The notes under the pieces were generated by a model. That model made no database searches. It was given only the letters and a program-made list of their open reading frames with translations, and had not been told where the DNA came from. Positions 1-8,858 of a stretch of 32,581 nt of DNA are shown here, in pieces. The stretch covers positions 1 to 32,581 of the forward strand of contig CAJWEF010000012.1 of the NCBI GenBank assembly GCA_913031305.1. Reading direction: 5' to 3'. The stretch is from an uncultured Acidiferrobacteraceae bacterium (GTDB lineage: Bacteria > Pseudomonadota > Gammaproteobacteria > Arenicellales > UBA868). Every line of letters starts with the position of its first letter. The stretch's first letter is position 1. The position numbers and the translations under genes were made by a program.

Positions 1-90
1 CGCGGTATCTGTCACGTGACCGGCTTCCCGCAGGCCGCGGGAAACGTAGCGCGCCGCTTCGGGGTCGTCCTCTATCAGCAGGATACGCAA
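1..90 (-). CDS. Response regulator, OmpR-type receiver domain, N-terminal fragment truncated by the window edge
   Basis: Minus-strand translation from a TTG at 88-90 gives (M)RILLIEDDPEAARYVSRGLREAGHVTDTA, a classic receiver-domain N-terminus. It lies downstream of and co-directional with the DegP-like gene. Confidence 0.8.
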   Translation of the reverse strand, partial: MRILLIEDDPEAARYVSRGLREAGHVTDTA

Positions 91-142
91 GATAACAATT
101 TCACGGTCTGAGGAATCGGTTCAGAAATTCTAACCGAGCAGT

Positions 143-170
143 ACTGGCCGAGGGGAATCCCTCGGCCAGT
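143..170 (-). terminator. Perfect 12-bp hairpin between the DegP-like gene and the response regulator
   Basis: ACTGGCCGAGGG-GAAT-CCCTCGGCCAGT inverted repeat. The T-tract after it on the minus strand is poor, so terminator function is uncertain. Confidence 0.45.
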
Positions 171-186
171 GACTCAAAAGGGTAGG

Positions 187-1719
187 CTAACCCACCTTGA
201 TAGCGACGTAACGTTGGTCACCGTTGCGCTCTACCAGTAGCAGAATTGCCTTGTTTTGTTCATCGGCGCGAGCGAGATCGACCTGATTGAGGACATCTTG
301 AGGTGTGCCCACTGGCTTTTCACCTACTTTCAAAATGATATCCCCTGGGCGTAGCCCCTTATGGGCCGCGGGGCTTTGCCGTGCTACGTCCTGGATCAGA
401 ACGCCATTGCCGCCATTGCCGAGTCGTTGCCGATTGGCCTCGTCGAGCATCGATAGTTTCAGGCCCAGCTTGCGGGTAGGTTCTCGCTCTTGTTGATTGA
501 CGGCCTGGCGTGAACCCTTAAGTGGCTCCAGGGTTGCCGTTACTATCATTTCCTGGCCAGATCGCCAAACCCCGAGTGACACAGGCTGGCCCGTGGGGGT
601 TCCCGCTATCAGGCGTGGCAAGTGGCGCATCCGTTTTACCGGCTCGTTATTGAGACTCACAATAACGTCGCCGGTGTGAAGATCACTGCGGCTGGCCGGG
701 CTGTCGGGACTGATGCGCGATACCAGTGCGCCATGGGGTTCGTCAAGACCGAGGCTGTGGGCGATGTCGGGTCCCACCGTCTGTATTTCGACGCCGAGCC
801 ATGCCCGTGCAACCTGTCCGCTATCACGCAACTGACTGATAACGTTCTGTGCGAGAGATGCGGGAATCGCAAAACCGATTCCAACACTGCCGCCGTTGGG
901 TGAAAAAATCACCGTGTTGACACCAATGACCTCTCCTGCATTATTGAAAAGTGGCCCTCCCGAATTACCCCGGTTGATAGAGGCATCGATCTGAATGTAA
1001 TCAACATACGGCCCGTTGTTGATGTCGCGTCCTCGTGCGGAAACGATCCCGGAGGTCGTAGTGCCTCCGAGGCCAAAGGGATTGCCAATCGCAATCACCC
1101 AATCGCCAACACGGGCGTGGTCAGAATCGCCAAATGAAACAAAAGGCAACGGCTCGTTGGCATCGATTTCCAGCAAGGCGAGGTCGGTGCGCTTGTCGCT
1201 GCCACGAACCGTGGCGGGAAAGACACGACCATCTTCCAGTATGACCTCAATCTCGTCAGCATCGCCGATAACGTGATGATTAGTGACTACAAGGCCTGCA
1301 GCATCAATAATAAACCCGGATCCCAGTGAGCGGCTCTCCATCGGGCCACGCGGCTGATTGGGCATTGCTTCGCCGAAAAACCGTTCCATGAATTCACGCA
1401 TCTGCGGTTGCCCACCAAAGCCAAATTCCTGACCACGCCGTCGTGAAAACGAGTTCTCAGAATTGTCATTGTCTGGACGTGTCGAAATATTTTGTACCGT
1501 GCGGATTGAAATATTAACGACGGCGGGTCGCACGGACTCGACCAGGTCTGCAAAACCGGAACCCGGCCCGCCTGGGGCAGTCATTACTGCGTCGGCGCTT
1601 TGTGGCAGTGCCGTGGCGGTTCGCCCTGCGTACAGTACTGCGCTGGCGGTGGCTATGGTGGCGAGGGCCACGGCTGTGACCTGGGGTGCGAGTTGTCGCA
1701 GCGTTCGTTGTTGTAGCAT
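187..1719 (-). CDS. degP: Do/DegP/DegQ/MucD-family periplasmic serine endoprotease with two PDZ domains
   Basis: Signal peptide; catalytic triad contexts (TNHHV, TDLALL, GNSGGPLFN); two C-terminal PDZ-like regions. Confidence 0.93.
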   Translation of the reverse strand: MLQQRTLRQLAPQVTAVALATIATASAVLYAGRTATALPQSADAVMTAPGGPGSGFADLVESVRPAVVNISIRTVQNISTRPDNDNSENSFSRRRGQEFGFGGQPQMREFMERFFGEAMPNQPRGPMESRSLGSGFIIDAAGLVVTNHHVIGDADEIEVILEDGRVFPATVRGSDKRTDLALLEIDANEPLPFVSFGDSDHARVGDWVIAIGNPFGLGGTTTSGIVSARGRDINNGPYVDYIQIDASINRGNSGGPLFNNAGEVIGVNTVIFSPNGGSVGIGFAIPASLAQNVISQLRDSGQVARAWLGVEIQTVGPDIAHSLGLDEPHGALVSRISPDSPASRSDLHTGDVIVSLNNEPVKRMRHLPRLIAGTPTGQPVSLGVWRSGQEMIVTATLEPLKGSRQAVNQQEREPTRKLGLKLSMLDEANRQRLGNGGNGVLIQDVARQSPAAHKGLRPGDIILKVGEKPVGTPQDVLNQVDLARADEQNKAILLLVERNGDQRYVAIKVG

Positions 1720-1837
1720 GAGGGTACCTCCCTGAGTGTGGTTGCTAGGTTCCAGGGCACCTTAAGCGGGCCCCCATTACCGCAAGCTAAACAAAGTATT
1801 ACCGTTTGGTAATGCAGTGCCACGCGTTGGAGATCAT

Positions 1838-2980
1838 TCAGGAAAGCAGGTGTTTGAGTATCTGTTGGTAGATTTGCGAAAGGTGTTCCAGATCTTCGAT
1901 ACTTACGGCTTCATCGACTTGGTGGATAGTGCGGTTAATCGGTCCCAGCTCTATAACCTGCGCTCCGGTGGGTGCGATGAAACGTCCGTCTGAGGTGCCA
2001 CCGTCAGTCGAAAGAGTCGGCTGAATGTCGACGACTTCGGCAATGGCGTTTCGAGTCGCGTTGACTAATTCCCCCGACAGGGTCTGATAGGGTAGACCCA
2101 GGGGATCCCAGTCGATGTTGAAATCCTTCGCGTGTGCTGCGCAGATTGAGTCAATGGTTTCACGAATCGACTGGGCACTGGTGTCGGGACAGTGCCGTAG
2201 ATTGAATCGGGCCTGGGCCTCGCCGGGAATAATGTTACTGGCGCCAGTACCTCCGGCGAGGTTGGAAACCTGAAAGCTGGTCGCCGCGAAGAATTCGTTA
2301 CCCTCGTCCCAGCGATATCCCGCGAGTTGGGTAATGATGTTGACCAACCGGTGCAGGGGGTTGTCGGCCAGATGCGGATAAGCCACATGGCCCTGGATGC
2401 CGCGCACCGTCAAGGTGCCCCCCAGAGATCCCCGGCGCCCGTTTTTGATGGTATCTCCAAGATGCTGCGAACTGGTGGGTTCACCGACCAGGCACCAGTC
2501 GATTGTTTCACCTCGGGCACTCAAGGTCTCGATAACGCGGACGGTGCCGTCCACCGCTGGACCTTCCTCGTCACTGGTCAGAAGTAGCGCGATCGAGCCA
2601 CTGTGATCCGGGTTTAGCTCGGTGAACCTCTGGCAGGCAGTAACCATTGCCGCCAGGCTGCCTTTCATATCGGCAGCACCACGGCCGTGGAGTGTGCCGT
2701 CAACCACTTTGCCCTCGAAAGGTGGGTAACGCCAGCTTTCTTCTGGACCCGTGGGCACCACATCGGTATGTCCGGCAAAAACGAATAGCGGTGATGCTGA
2801 GCCGCGACGCAGCCACAGATTGCGTACCGACCCGAAGTTCATGACCTCCGGCTCAAAACCATACGGTGTAAGCGCACCCGAAATCAGATCCTGGCAGCCC
2901 CCATCAGCTGGCGTCAGTGAGGGTCGGCGGATCAGCATCTGGGCGAGTTTAAGGGTCGCTGGCATCTCGGAGTCTGGCAA
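1838..2980 (-). CDS. dapE: Succinyl-diaminopimelate desuccinylase
   Basis: M20 peptidase motifs: FAGHTDVVPTGPEESW, GRGAADMKGSLAAM, TSDEEGPAVDGT, STDGGTSDGRFI. Confidence 0.95.
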   Translation of the reverse strand: MPDSEMPATLKLAQMLIRRPSLTPADGGCQDLISGALTPYGFEPEVMNFGSVRNLWLRRGSASPLFVFAGHTDVVPTGPEESWRYPPFEGKVVDGTLHGRGAADMKGSLAAMVTACQRFTELNPDHSGSIALLLTSDEEGPAVDGTVRVIETLSARGETIDWCLVGEPTSSQHLGDTIKNGRRGSLGGTLTVRGIQGHVAYPHLADNPLHRLVNIITQLAGYRWDEGNEFFAATSFQVSNLAGGTGASNIIPGEAQARFNLRHCPDTSAQSIRETIDSICAAHAKDFNIDWDPLGLPYQTLSGELVNATRNAIAEVVDIQPTLSTDGGTSDGRFIAPTGAQVIELGPINRTIHQVDEAVSIEDLEHLSQIYQQILKHLLS

Positions 2981-3032
2981 GTTGACGGTAAGGTAAGGGC
3001 ATACGGTTAAGGCAATATTTTTGATTTACACC

Positions 3033-3806
3033 TCAGGCATCAGCAATATCACGGGGTCGCAAGTGACCCAGCCAGTGCTTCTCCCAGAGCCTGAATCCAG
3101 TGCTGATAAAAAATACCAGCACCATGTAAAAGACCATGGCAGTGACAAAGCCTTCATAGGCCAGGTAGTAGCGGCCGTTCAGCCAGCGCCCCACGCCGAG
3201 AATGTCCTGAAGGGTAATAGTGCTGAGCACAACCGAGCTGTGCAGCATGAAGATCACCTCGTTGGAATAGGCAGGCAGGGCCCGACGGAACGCACTGGGC
3301 AATACAATTCGCCACATCATCCGGGACTGTGACATACCGCAGGCCCGGGCGGCTTCGATCTCTCCCTTGGGCGTATTTTCAATGGCACCGCGCAAAAACT
3401 CGGTGGTGTAACCAGCGGTATTGAGACTGAAGGTGATCAGTGCACACCACCAGGCGTTGGATAGGATCGGCCCCCACAGAAAGCTCTCACGAACGAAGTC
3501 AAATTGGGCAAGGCCGTAATAGACCAGATAGGTCTGAACCAGCAGTGGTGTACCACGAAAGAAATAAGTAAAGCCCCAGATAGGACCGTTGAACCATGGA
3601 GTGCGGTAAGCCCGGGCGATGGCCAGCGGCACGGCCATAACGCCCCCGATGAACAGCGATAGGATAGTGATCTCAAGAGTCAGCAGCGTGCCAAAAAAGA
3701 ATTTGTCTATATGGTCAGCCACCAGCATGAAGTCCAGTGGTGAATGGTTCTCACTGATATAAACGAGATACTCGAAGAAAGTCCGTTCTTGCTCTGCCAT
3801 TGCCAT
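3033..3806 (-). CDS. Polar amino-acid ABC transporter permease (HisM/ArtM type)
   Basis: HisM-like topology and EAA-type motif (GEIEAARACGMSQSRMMWRIVLPSAFRRALPAYSNEVI). Overlaps the upstream permease gene by one nt. Confidence 0.9.
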   Translation of the reverse strand: MAMAEQERTFFEYLVYISENHSPLDFMLVADHIDKFFFGTLLTLEITILSLFIGGVMAVPLAIARAYRTPWFNGPIWGFTYFFRGTPLLVQTYLVYYGLAQFDFVRESFLWGPILSNAWWCALITFSLNTAGYTTEFLRGAIENTPKGEIEAARACGMSQSRMMWRIVLPSAFRRALPAYSNEVIFMLHSSVVLSTITLQDILGVGRWLNGRYYLAYEGFVTAMVFYMVLVFFISTGFRLWEKHWLGHLRPRDIADA

Positions 3807-4495
3807 TAAGCCCGGTCGACTCCAACGTTGTAGCGCCGGTCCAGCCAGCGAAGGCCCACGTCCGAGCAGGCGGTAAGAATGAGGTAGATGATCAATACCG
3901 CGAACATGAAGGAGAAAGGTTCGCGCACGGAACGTCCAGCGGTAGATGCGTTCCAGACAAGATCATGCAGGCCGATCACGGAAACCAGTGCTGTGGCCTT
4001 AATCAGCACCAGCCAGTTGTTGGTAAAAGAGGGCAGGGCATGGCGTACCATCTGCGGCCAGGTGATGCGTCGGAAAATCAACAGTGGCGTCATGCCGCAG
4101 GAGATGCCGGCTTCGATCTGACCGCGGGGTATTGCGAGGATCGCGCCACGGAAGGTCTCAGTCATGTAGGCCCCGAAGACAAAGCCGATAGACCAGACGC
4201 CAGCGATAAACTGGTTGATCTCGACATAATCCCACCAGCCTGTTGCGCCGCCCAGATCATTGACAACCTGCTGTCCGCCGTAAAACAGCAGCATCATCAG
4301 CACCAGGTCCGGCACCCCACGTACCAGTGTGGTGTAAATGTTGGCGGTACGCCGGAATATTGGGTTAACAGCGAGCTTGGCCGAAGCGCCAATGAGGCCG
4401 AGAAACACAGAGAGCGTCAGCGAGGCCAGCGCCAACTGTACCGTTACGGCTGCGCCAGACAACAGCAGGTTGCGGTACTCCCAGACGGAATCCAT
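3806..4495 (-). CDS. Polar amino-acid ABC transporter permease (HisQ type)
   Basis: ETFRGAILAIPRGQIEAGISCGMTPLLIFRRITWPQMVRHALPSFTNNW is a HisQ-like EAA loop. Adjacent to the HisM-like gene. Confidence 0.9.
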   Translation of the reverse strand: MDSVWEYRNLLLSGAAVTVQLALASLTLSVFLGLIGASAKLAVNPIFRRTANIYTTLVRGVPDLVLMMLLFYGGQQVVNDLGGATGWWDYVEINQFIAGVWSIGFVFGAYMTETFRGAILAIPRGQIEAGISCGMTPLLIFRRITWPQMVRHALPSFTNNWLVLIKATALVSVIGLHDLVWNASTAGRSVREPFSFMFAVLIIYLILTACSDVGLRWLDRRYNVGVDRA

Positions 4496-4510
4496 TTTTG
4501 GATTGAAAAA

Positions 4511-4537
4511 TGAACGGGCCCGCTGGGGGCCCGTTCA
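4511..4537 (-). terminator. Intrinsic terminator/attenuator between the amino-acid binding-protein gene and its permeases
   Basis: TGAACGGGCCC-GCTGG-GGGCCCGTTCA, perfect 11-bp stem, followed on the minus strand by TTTTTCAATCC. Confidence 0.8.
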
Positions 4538-4563
4538 GATCGGATGAGGGTTAGTAGATCAAC

Positions 4564-5340
4564 TCAACCACCGTAAATATCAACCGCGAAGTAAGCGTCG
4601 TTCATCGCTTTGTAGGTGCCATCAGCCCGTATATCCAGGATGATCTGGCTAAGCGCATCACGCAGTGCGGAGTCTTGCTTACGAACTGCAAAACCTGCCC
4701 CTACTCCTTGGCACTCAACGTCGTCAATGGCATCGCCCAGAAAATCAAAACCCTTGCCTGCATCCAGAGCCAGGAAACCCTCGTATGCCTGAAGTGAGTC
4801 AGACAACTGGGCGTCGAGTCGGCCTGATGCCAGATCCTGCCAGACTTCTTCTTGTGTTCCATATAGGACCAGCTCGGCTCCAGGATAAAGCTTTTCAGCA
4901 GAACACTGGTGAGTTGTTGCCCGCTGTACGCCCAGGCGTTTCCCTTTGAGACCGTCAGCGGTGCCTTCAAACCCTGGGTTCGCCTTGGAGACCAACTTAG
5001 CCGGGGTGTTGTAGTACTTGATGGTGAAATCGATCTTCTTTTTTCGTTCCTCGGTAATCGACATGGAGGCAATAATCGTATCGAACTTTTTTGCCAGCAG
5101 GGCGGGAATCATCCCATCCCATTCCTGCTCAACCAGTACGCACTCTCGATTAAGTCTTTTGCAGACTTCTATTGCGAAATCAATGTCAAAGCCTTTCAAC
5201 GAGCCGTCAGCCTCTTTCCAAGAGAACGGTGGGTAGGCGCCTTCAACGCCAACCCGCAACGGGTCACCGGCGCTGGCAATGCCGCTTGCCAGCGCCAGCA
5301 CGCCAGCCAGCCCCAGTGCTGTTAGTTTTTTCTTGATCAT
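4564..5340 (-). CDS. Lysine/arginine/ornithine/histidine-type periplasmic binding protein (ArgT/HisJ family)
   Basis: Signal peptide, then LRVGVEGAYPPFSWKEADGSLKGFDIDFAIEVCKRL; SBP_bac_3 family features throughout. Confidence 0.92.
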   Translation of the reverse strand: MIKKKLTALGLAGVLALASGIASAGDPLRVGVEGAYPPFSWKEADGSLKGFDIDFAIEVCKRLNRECVLVEQEWDGMIPALLAKKFDTIIASMSITEERKKKIDFTIKYYNTPAKLVSKANPGFEGTADGLKGKRLGVQRATTHQCSAEKLYPGAELVLYGTQEEVWQDLASGRLDAQLSDSLQAYEGFLALDAGKGFDFLGDAIDDVECQGVGAGFAVRKQDSALRDALSQIILDIRADGTYKAMNDAYFAVDIYGG

Positions 5341-5417
5341 CTCTCTTCTCCCTTTAGTTGTTGGAAATTCCAGTGTGGTAATGGTACACCGAGCCGCTGT
5401 TTCGTGTCTGTCTCCGG

Positions 5418-6203
5418 CTAATGTAGTGTGTTCGACAGAAATTGGCGAAAACGCGCCGATTCTGGGTTGCCAAACATATCGGCCGGGATCCCTTCAGATT
5501 CAATCGCTCCCTCATGCAGGAAAATTACCTTGTTCGATACATCGCGGGCAAAACCGATTTCATGAGTCACTACGATCATGGTTCGTCCCTCGTCCGCCAG
5601 GGCCCGCATCACTTTGAGGACTTCACCTACCAGTTCCGGGTCGAGCGCGGAGGTTGGTTCGTCAAAGAGCATTAAATCGGGCTCCATGGCTAAAGCCCGG
5701 GCGATCGCGGTGCGCTGCTGCTGACCACCAGAGATATGAGCTGGATAGTAATCCTGGCGGTCGTACATGCCTACTTTGTCCAGCGTTGCCTGGGCGCGGT
5801 CGAGGGCGTCTGGCTTTGGCATCTTTAGCACGTGTATCAGTGCCTCAGTGACGTTCTCCAGCACGGTCATGTGTGACCACAAATTGAAACTTTGAAAGAC
5901 CATGCCCAGGCGCGCACGTAACCGAATCACCTGAGCCATGTCACTAGGCATGGGTCGCCCGGATTTATCGGTAGTCATACCGATAGTCTCACCGTGTACC
6001 GTGATGTTACCGCTATCGGGCGTTTCCAGAAGATTAATGCAGCGCAAAAAAGTGCTCTTTCCAGAGCCGGATGCTCCCAGCATTGAGATCACATCACCAA
6101 TAGATGCATCAAGGTGCACCCCTTTGAGCACTTCAACAGCGCCAAAGCGCTTGTGCAGATCTTCGACCTTAAGCGCCAGGATAGGCTGCGAGGATTGGAT
6201 CAT
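5418..6203 (-). CDS. Amino-acid ABC transporter ATP-binding protein (HisP family)
   Basis: Walker A GASGSGKST, signature SGGQQQRTAIARALAMEP, Walker B LMLFDEPTSALDPE. I trimmed the track ORF (5418-6374) to the internal ATG at 6201-6203 (MIQSSQPILALKVEDLHKRFG), which removes the overlap with the upstream gene. Confidence 0.92.
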   Translation of the reverse strand: MIQSSQPILALKVEDLHKRFGAVEVLKGVHLDASIGDVISMLGASGSGKSTFLRCINLLETPDSGNITVHGETIGMTTDKSGRPMPSDMAQVIRLRARLGMVFQSFNLWSHMTVLENVTEALIHVLKMPKPDALDRAQATLDKVGMYDRQDYYPAHISGGQQQRTAIARALAMEPDLMLFDEPTSALDPELVGEVLKVMRALADEGRTMIVVTHEIGFARDVSNKVIFLHEGAIESEGIPADMFGNPESARFRQFLSNTLH

Positions 6204-6232
6204 GTGCTTGCTGGGAGATTTTGCCGGGGAAT

Positions 6233-7117
6233 TTAAGCCGGGCGTATGCCCCGCAGTCGCTCGCTGCGACGGCGCAGCAGTTCGACTACGGTCAGTAGAC
6301 AGATTGATAGAATGACCAGTATTGTCGCCACAGAAAGGATAGTTGGGCTGATTTCCTGACGGATCCCCGACCACATCTGCCGCGGCAGCGTAATCTGATC
6401 GGGCCCACCGATAAAGAGCACGATAACGACTTCATCAAAAGAGGTGATGAAGGCGAACAGGGCCCCGGAAATGACGCCTGGCAGAATCAGGGGCATCTGC
6501 ACTTTGAAAAAATTGCGTACAGGCCCGCCGCCCAAACTTGCCGCGGCCCGGGTGAGGCTGGCATCAAATCCGACCAGGGTCGCTGTAACCGTGATTACGA
6601 CAAACGGAAGGCCCAGAATGGTATGTGCAAGTATCAACCCGGCGTATGTGGATACCAGGTTGAGCTTGGCAAAGAAAAAGAACATGCCCGACGCGGTGAT
6701 GATCAGCGGCACGATGAGTGGCGAGATCATGATGGCCATGATCAGTTTGCGAAACGGCATGATTGGCCGGCTAAGCCCAAGGGCTGCGAATATGCCCAGT
6801 GTGGTCGCCAGCGCCGTCGCGATAACACCGATAAACAGGCTGTTCTTGGCGCCTGTTTTCCAGTTATCGCTGCAGACTGTGGTGATCCCGGGGTCCGAAC
6901 AATCGCCCATCATCATCCGATACCAGCGCAGGGAGAAAGCCTCGGGGTCCAGCCGCAGCATCTCCGGAGTAAACTGGAGAAAAGGCGAGACGCTAAAAGA
7001 GATTGGAATCACGGCAATCAGCGGCATCACCAGAAAGAACAGCACCAAGGCGCAGATCGTGAGGTAAATATAGTGCCACAGGCGCTGGGCCGGGGTTGCA
7101 TAGGCAGGAAGCGCCAT
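6233..7117 (-). CDS. Spermidine/putrescine-type ABC transporter permease (PotC family)
   Basis: PotC-like transmembrane pattern and EAA loop (LTRAAASLGGGPVRNFFKVQMPLILPGVISGALFAFITSFDEVVIVLFI). Confidence 0.9.
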   Translation of the reverse strand: MALPAYATPAQRLWHYIYLTICALVLFFLVMPLIAVIPISFSVSPFLQFTPEMLRLDPEAFSLRWYRMMMGDCSDPGITTVCSDNWKTGAKNSLFIGVIATALATTLGIFAALGLSRPIMPFRKLIMAIMISPLIVPLIITASGMFFFFAKLNLVSTYAGLILAHTILGLPFVVITVTATLVGFDASLTRAAASLGGGPVRNFFKVQMPLILPGVISGALFAFITSFDEVVIVLFIGGPDQITLPRQMWSGIRQEISPTILSVATILVILSICLLTVVELLRRRSERLRGIRPA

Positions 7118-7121
7118 CGTC

Positions 7122-8744
7122 TTAGCCCAGTTTCATGTTGTCGATACCCACGATCTTGTCGTAGATCCAGTACAGGAGCAGAATCCCAGCGAGTAAGATT
7201 GAGCCCATGGCGGCTGCCAGCCCCCAGTTAAGGGACTTTTGCATGTGGTAGGCCACCATGTTGCCAATCAGGCGTCCGTCTTTGCCGCCAACCAGTTCTG
7301 GGGTGATGTAGTACCCGATCGCCACGATAAAGACGAGTATTACCCCGGCGCCGACCCCGGGAAGGGTCTGCGGCATATAGACCCGTAAAAAAGCCAGCGC
7401 TGGCGGCGCGCCGAGGTTCTGCGCGGCTTTCATGTAGCTCGGCGGAATGGTTTTCATGACACTGTAGATCGGCAGGATCATAAACGGCAATAGGATCTGG
7501 ATCATCACAATCACCGTGCCGGTAAAGTTGTACATCATCGGCAGGCGGTTTTCATCGGGAAGACCCAGCATCACCAGGGTGTCGTTGATTACCCCTTCCT
7601 GTTGCAGCATGACCATCCAGGCAACAATGCGAACCAGCAGCGAAGTCCAAAACGGCATCAGCACGCAGATCATCAGGATATTCGAATATCGCAAGGGCAG
7701 TGTGGCTAGAAGGTGGGAGACCGGATAGGCCAGTATCAGGCAGCCTACAGTGACGATCAGGCTGACCAGAAAGGTTCGCCACCAAAGCATTACATAGACG
7801 CGCCGTTCCGCGGGTTGCAGCTCGATTTCGTGGTCCTTATTCCACTTGCGATCCACGGCATTAAGATAATAGCCTGTGGTTTGGGGCTCTTGCATCGTGA
7901 CCAGGGATTGCCAGAAGGCCACATCACCCCAACGTTTATCTGCCTTGATCATGGCATCCCGGTACGGCGGCTCACTGACCTTTTTGAGTTTGCGGCTGGA
8001 TTTCTTGATCAGACTCTTAAATCCGGGTTTCCCATAGTTCATGCGGGTGCTGGATTTACCCACAAGAAACTTATTCGCTGACCGAAGGTCCTTATACAGC
8101 GCCTCAAAAAGCGCCTCGTCAGGTTCGCTGGCGCCGTCCCACACCTGTAATACTTTGTATAGCTTGGTGCAGTCAGCGTTTGTGAGAGGCGTGAGGTATG
8201 CGCAGATTTTAAACTGGACTCGTCTTGCCTTGTTTTTTCTCTCTCTTTCGGTGCCCTGAGCGTTTACACCGATCATGGCTATCTCATGAATAGGGAGCCA
8301 GGTGCTTGCTGATTGCCAGCGTGGATCGATTTCGATCATGGCATCACGATACGGGCCTTTCTTAGGAATACGCACCCTCCAGGCTGGATCATTCGGATCT
8401 ACGGAATCAGCGAAATTATCACTGATCAGGTATTTGTTCAGGCTCGAAAGGTCCAGATATATCGCCTCAAAGAGATTTTCCTCAGGCAGTGTTTTTCGAT
8501 CCCACTGATCGATCATGGCGAAGGTCAGCGGCAGCTGATAGTTAATCAGTGTGTCGTCGGTACTGCGGGTCAGCAGGTTGCCGATCGGGATGATAAAAAG
8601 GCTAAGCAGGAAAATTAGCGGTGGCAGTACCAGGAAAATCGCCCGGAGTTTGCTGCGGCGCATCGAGCGCTGCAGGCTGGTTTTAAGAGGTATACCGTCG
8701 GCTGTCAGCAGAGGCTGGACCGACGCCGGGGGACTATTTGTCAT
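7122..8744 (-). CDS. Spermidine/putrescine-type ABC transporter permease (PotB family) with a large duplicated periplasmic insert
   Basis: C-terminal permease domain with EAA loop (SYMKAAQNLGAPPALAFLRVYMPQTLPGVGAG). About 240 residues lie between TM1 and the core and contain two related repeats. Confidence 0.88.
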   Translation of the reverse strand: MTNSPPASVQPLLTADGIPLKTSLQRSMRRSKLRAIFLVLPPLIFLLSLFIIPIGNLLTRSTDDTLINYQLPLTFAMIDQWDRKTLPEENLFEAIYLDLSSLNKYLISDNFADSVDPNDPAWRVRIPKKGPYRDAMIEIDPRWQSASTWLPIHEIAMIGVNAQGTERERKNKARRVQFKICAYLTPLTNADCTKLYKVLQVWDGASEPDEALFEALYKDLRSANKFLVGKSSTRMNYGKPGFKSLIKKSSRKLKKVSEPPYRDAMIKADKRWGDVAFWQSLVTMQEPQTTGYYLNAVDRKWNKDHEIELQPAERRVYVMLWWRTFLVSLIVTVGCLILAYPVSHLLATLPLRYSNILMICVLMPFWTSLLVRIVAWMVMLQQEGVINDTLVMLGLPDENRLPMMYNFTGTVIVMIQILLPFMILPIYSVMKTIPPSYMKAAQNLGAPPALAFLRVYMPQTLPGVGAGVILVFIVAIGYYITPELVGGKDGRLIGNMVAYHMQKSLNWGLAAAMGSILLAGILLLYWIYDKIVGIDNMKLG

Positions 8745-8798
8745 TCACATGGACCGGCGAGGGAGATCCGACAATCATAGCCAGGGAGTGACAGAAAA

Positions 8799-8822
8799 GG
8801 GGCCAGCCGACCGACCGGCCCC
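8799..8822 (-). terminator. Terminator-like hairpin between the PotD-like gene and the PotB/PotC permease genes
   Basis: Minus strand reads GGGGCC-ggtcggtcggct-GGCCCC-TTTTCTGT. Confidence 0.6.
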
Positions 8823-8858
8823 ACAGTCTGTAAAAACAACTACCTGTCTAAAGTGGCC

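Noticed and set aside
1798-1813. ATTACC-GTTT-GGTAAT hairpin as the dapE terminator
   Set aside because: Short AT-rich 6-bp stem with an interrupted T-tract (ACTTTGTTTAG). It could equally be part of the degP promoter region.
3800-4513. 237-aa plus-strand ORF antisense to the HisQ-like permease
   Set aside because: No recognisable domain, and low-complexity polar composition typical of the antisense of a hydrophobic membrane-protein gene. The opposite strand encodes a clear permease.
6444-7231. Overlapping plus-strand ORFs of 207 and 202 aa antisense to the PotC/PotB-like genes
   Set aside because: Shadow ORFs in GC-rich coding DNA; the minus strand encodes permeases with clear motifs.
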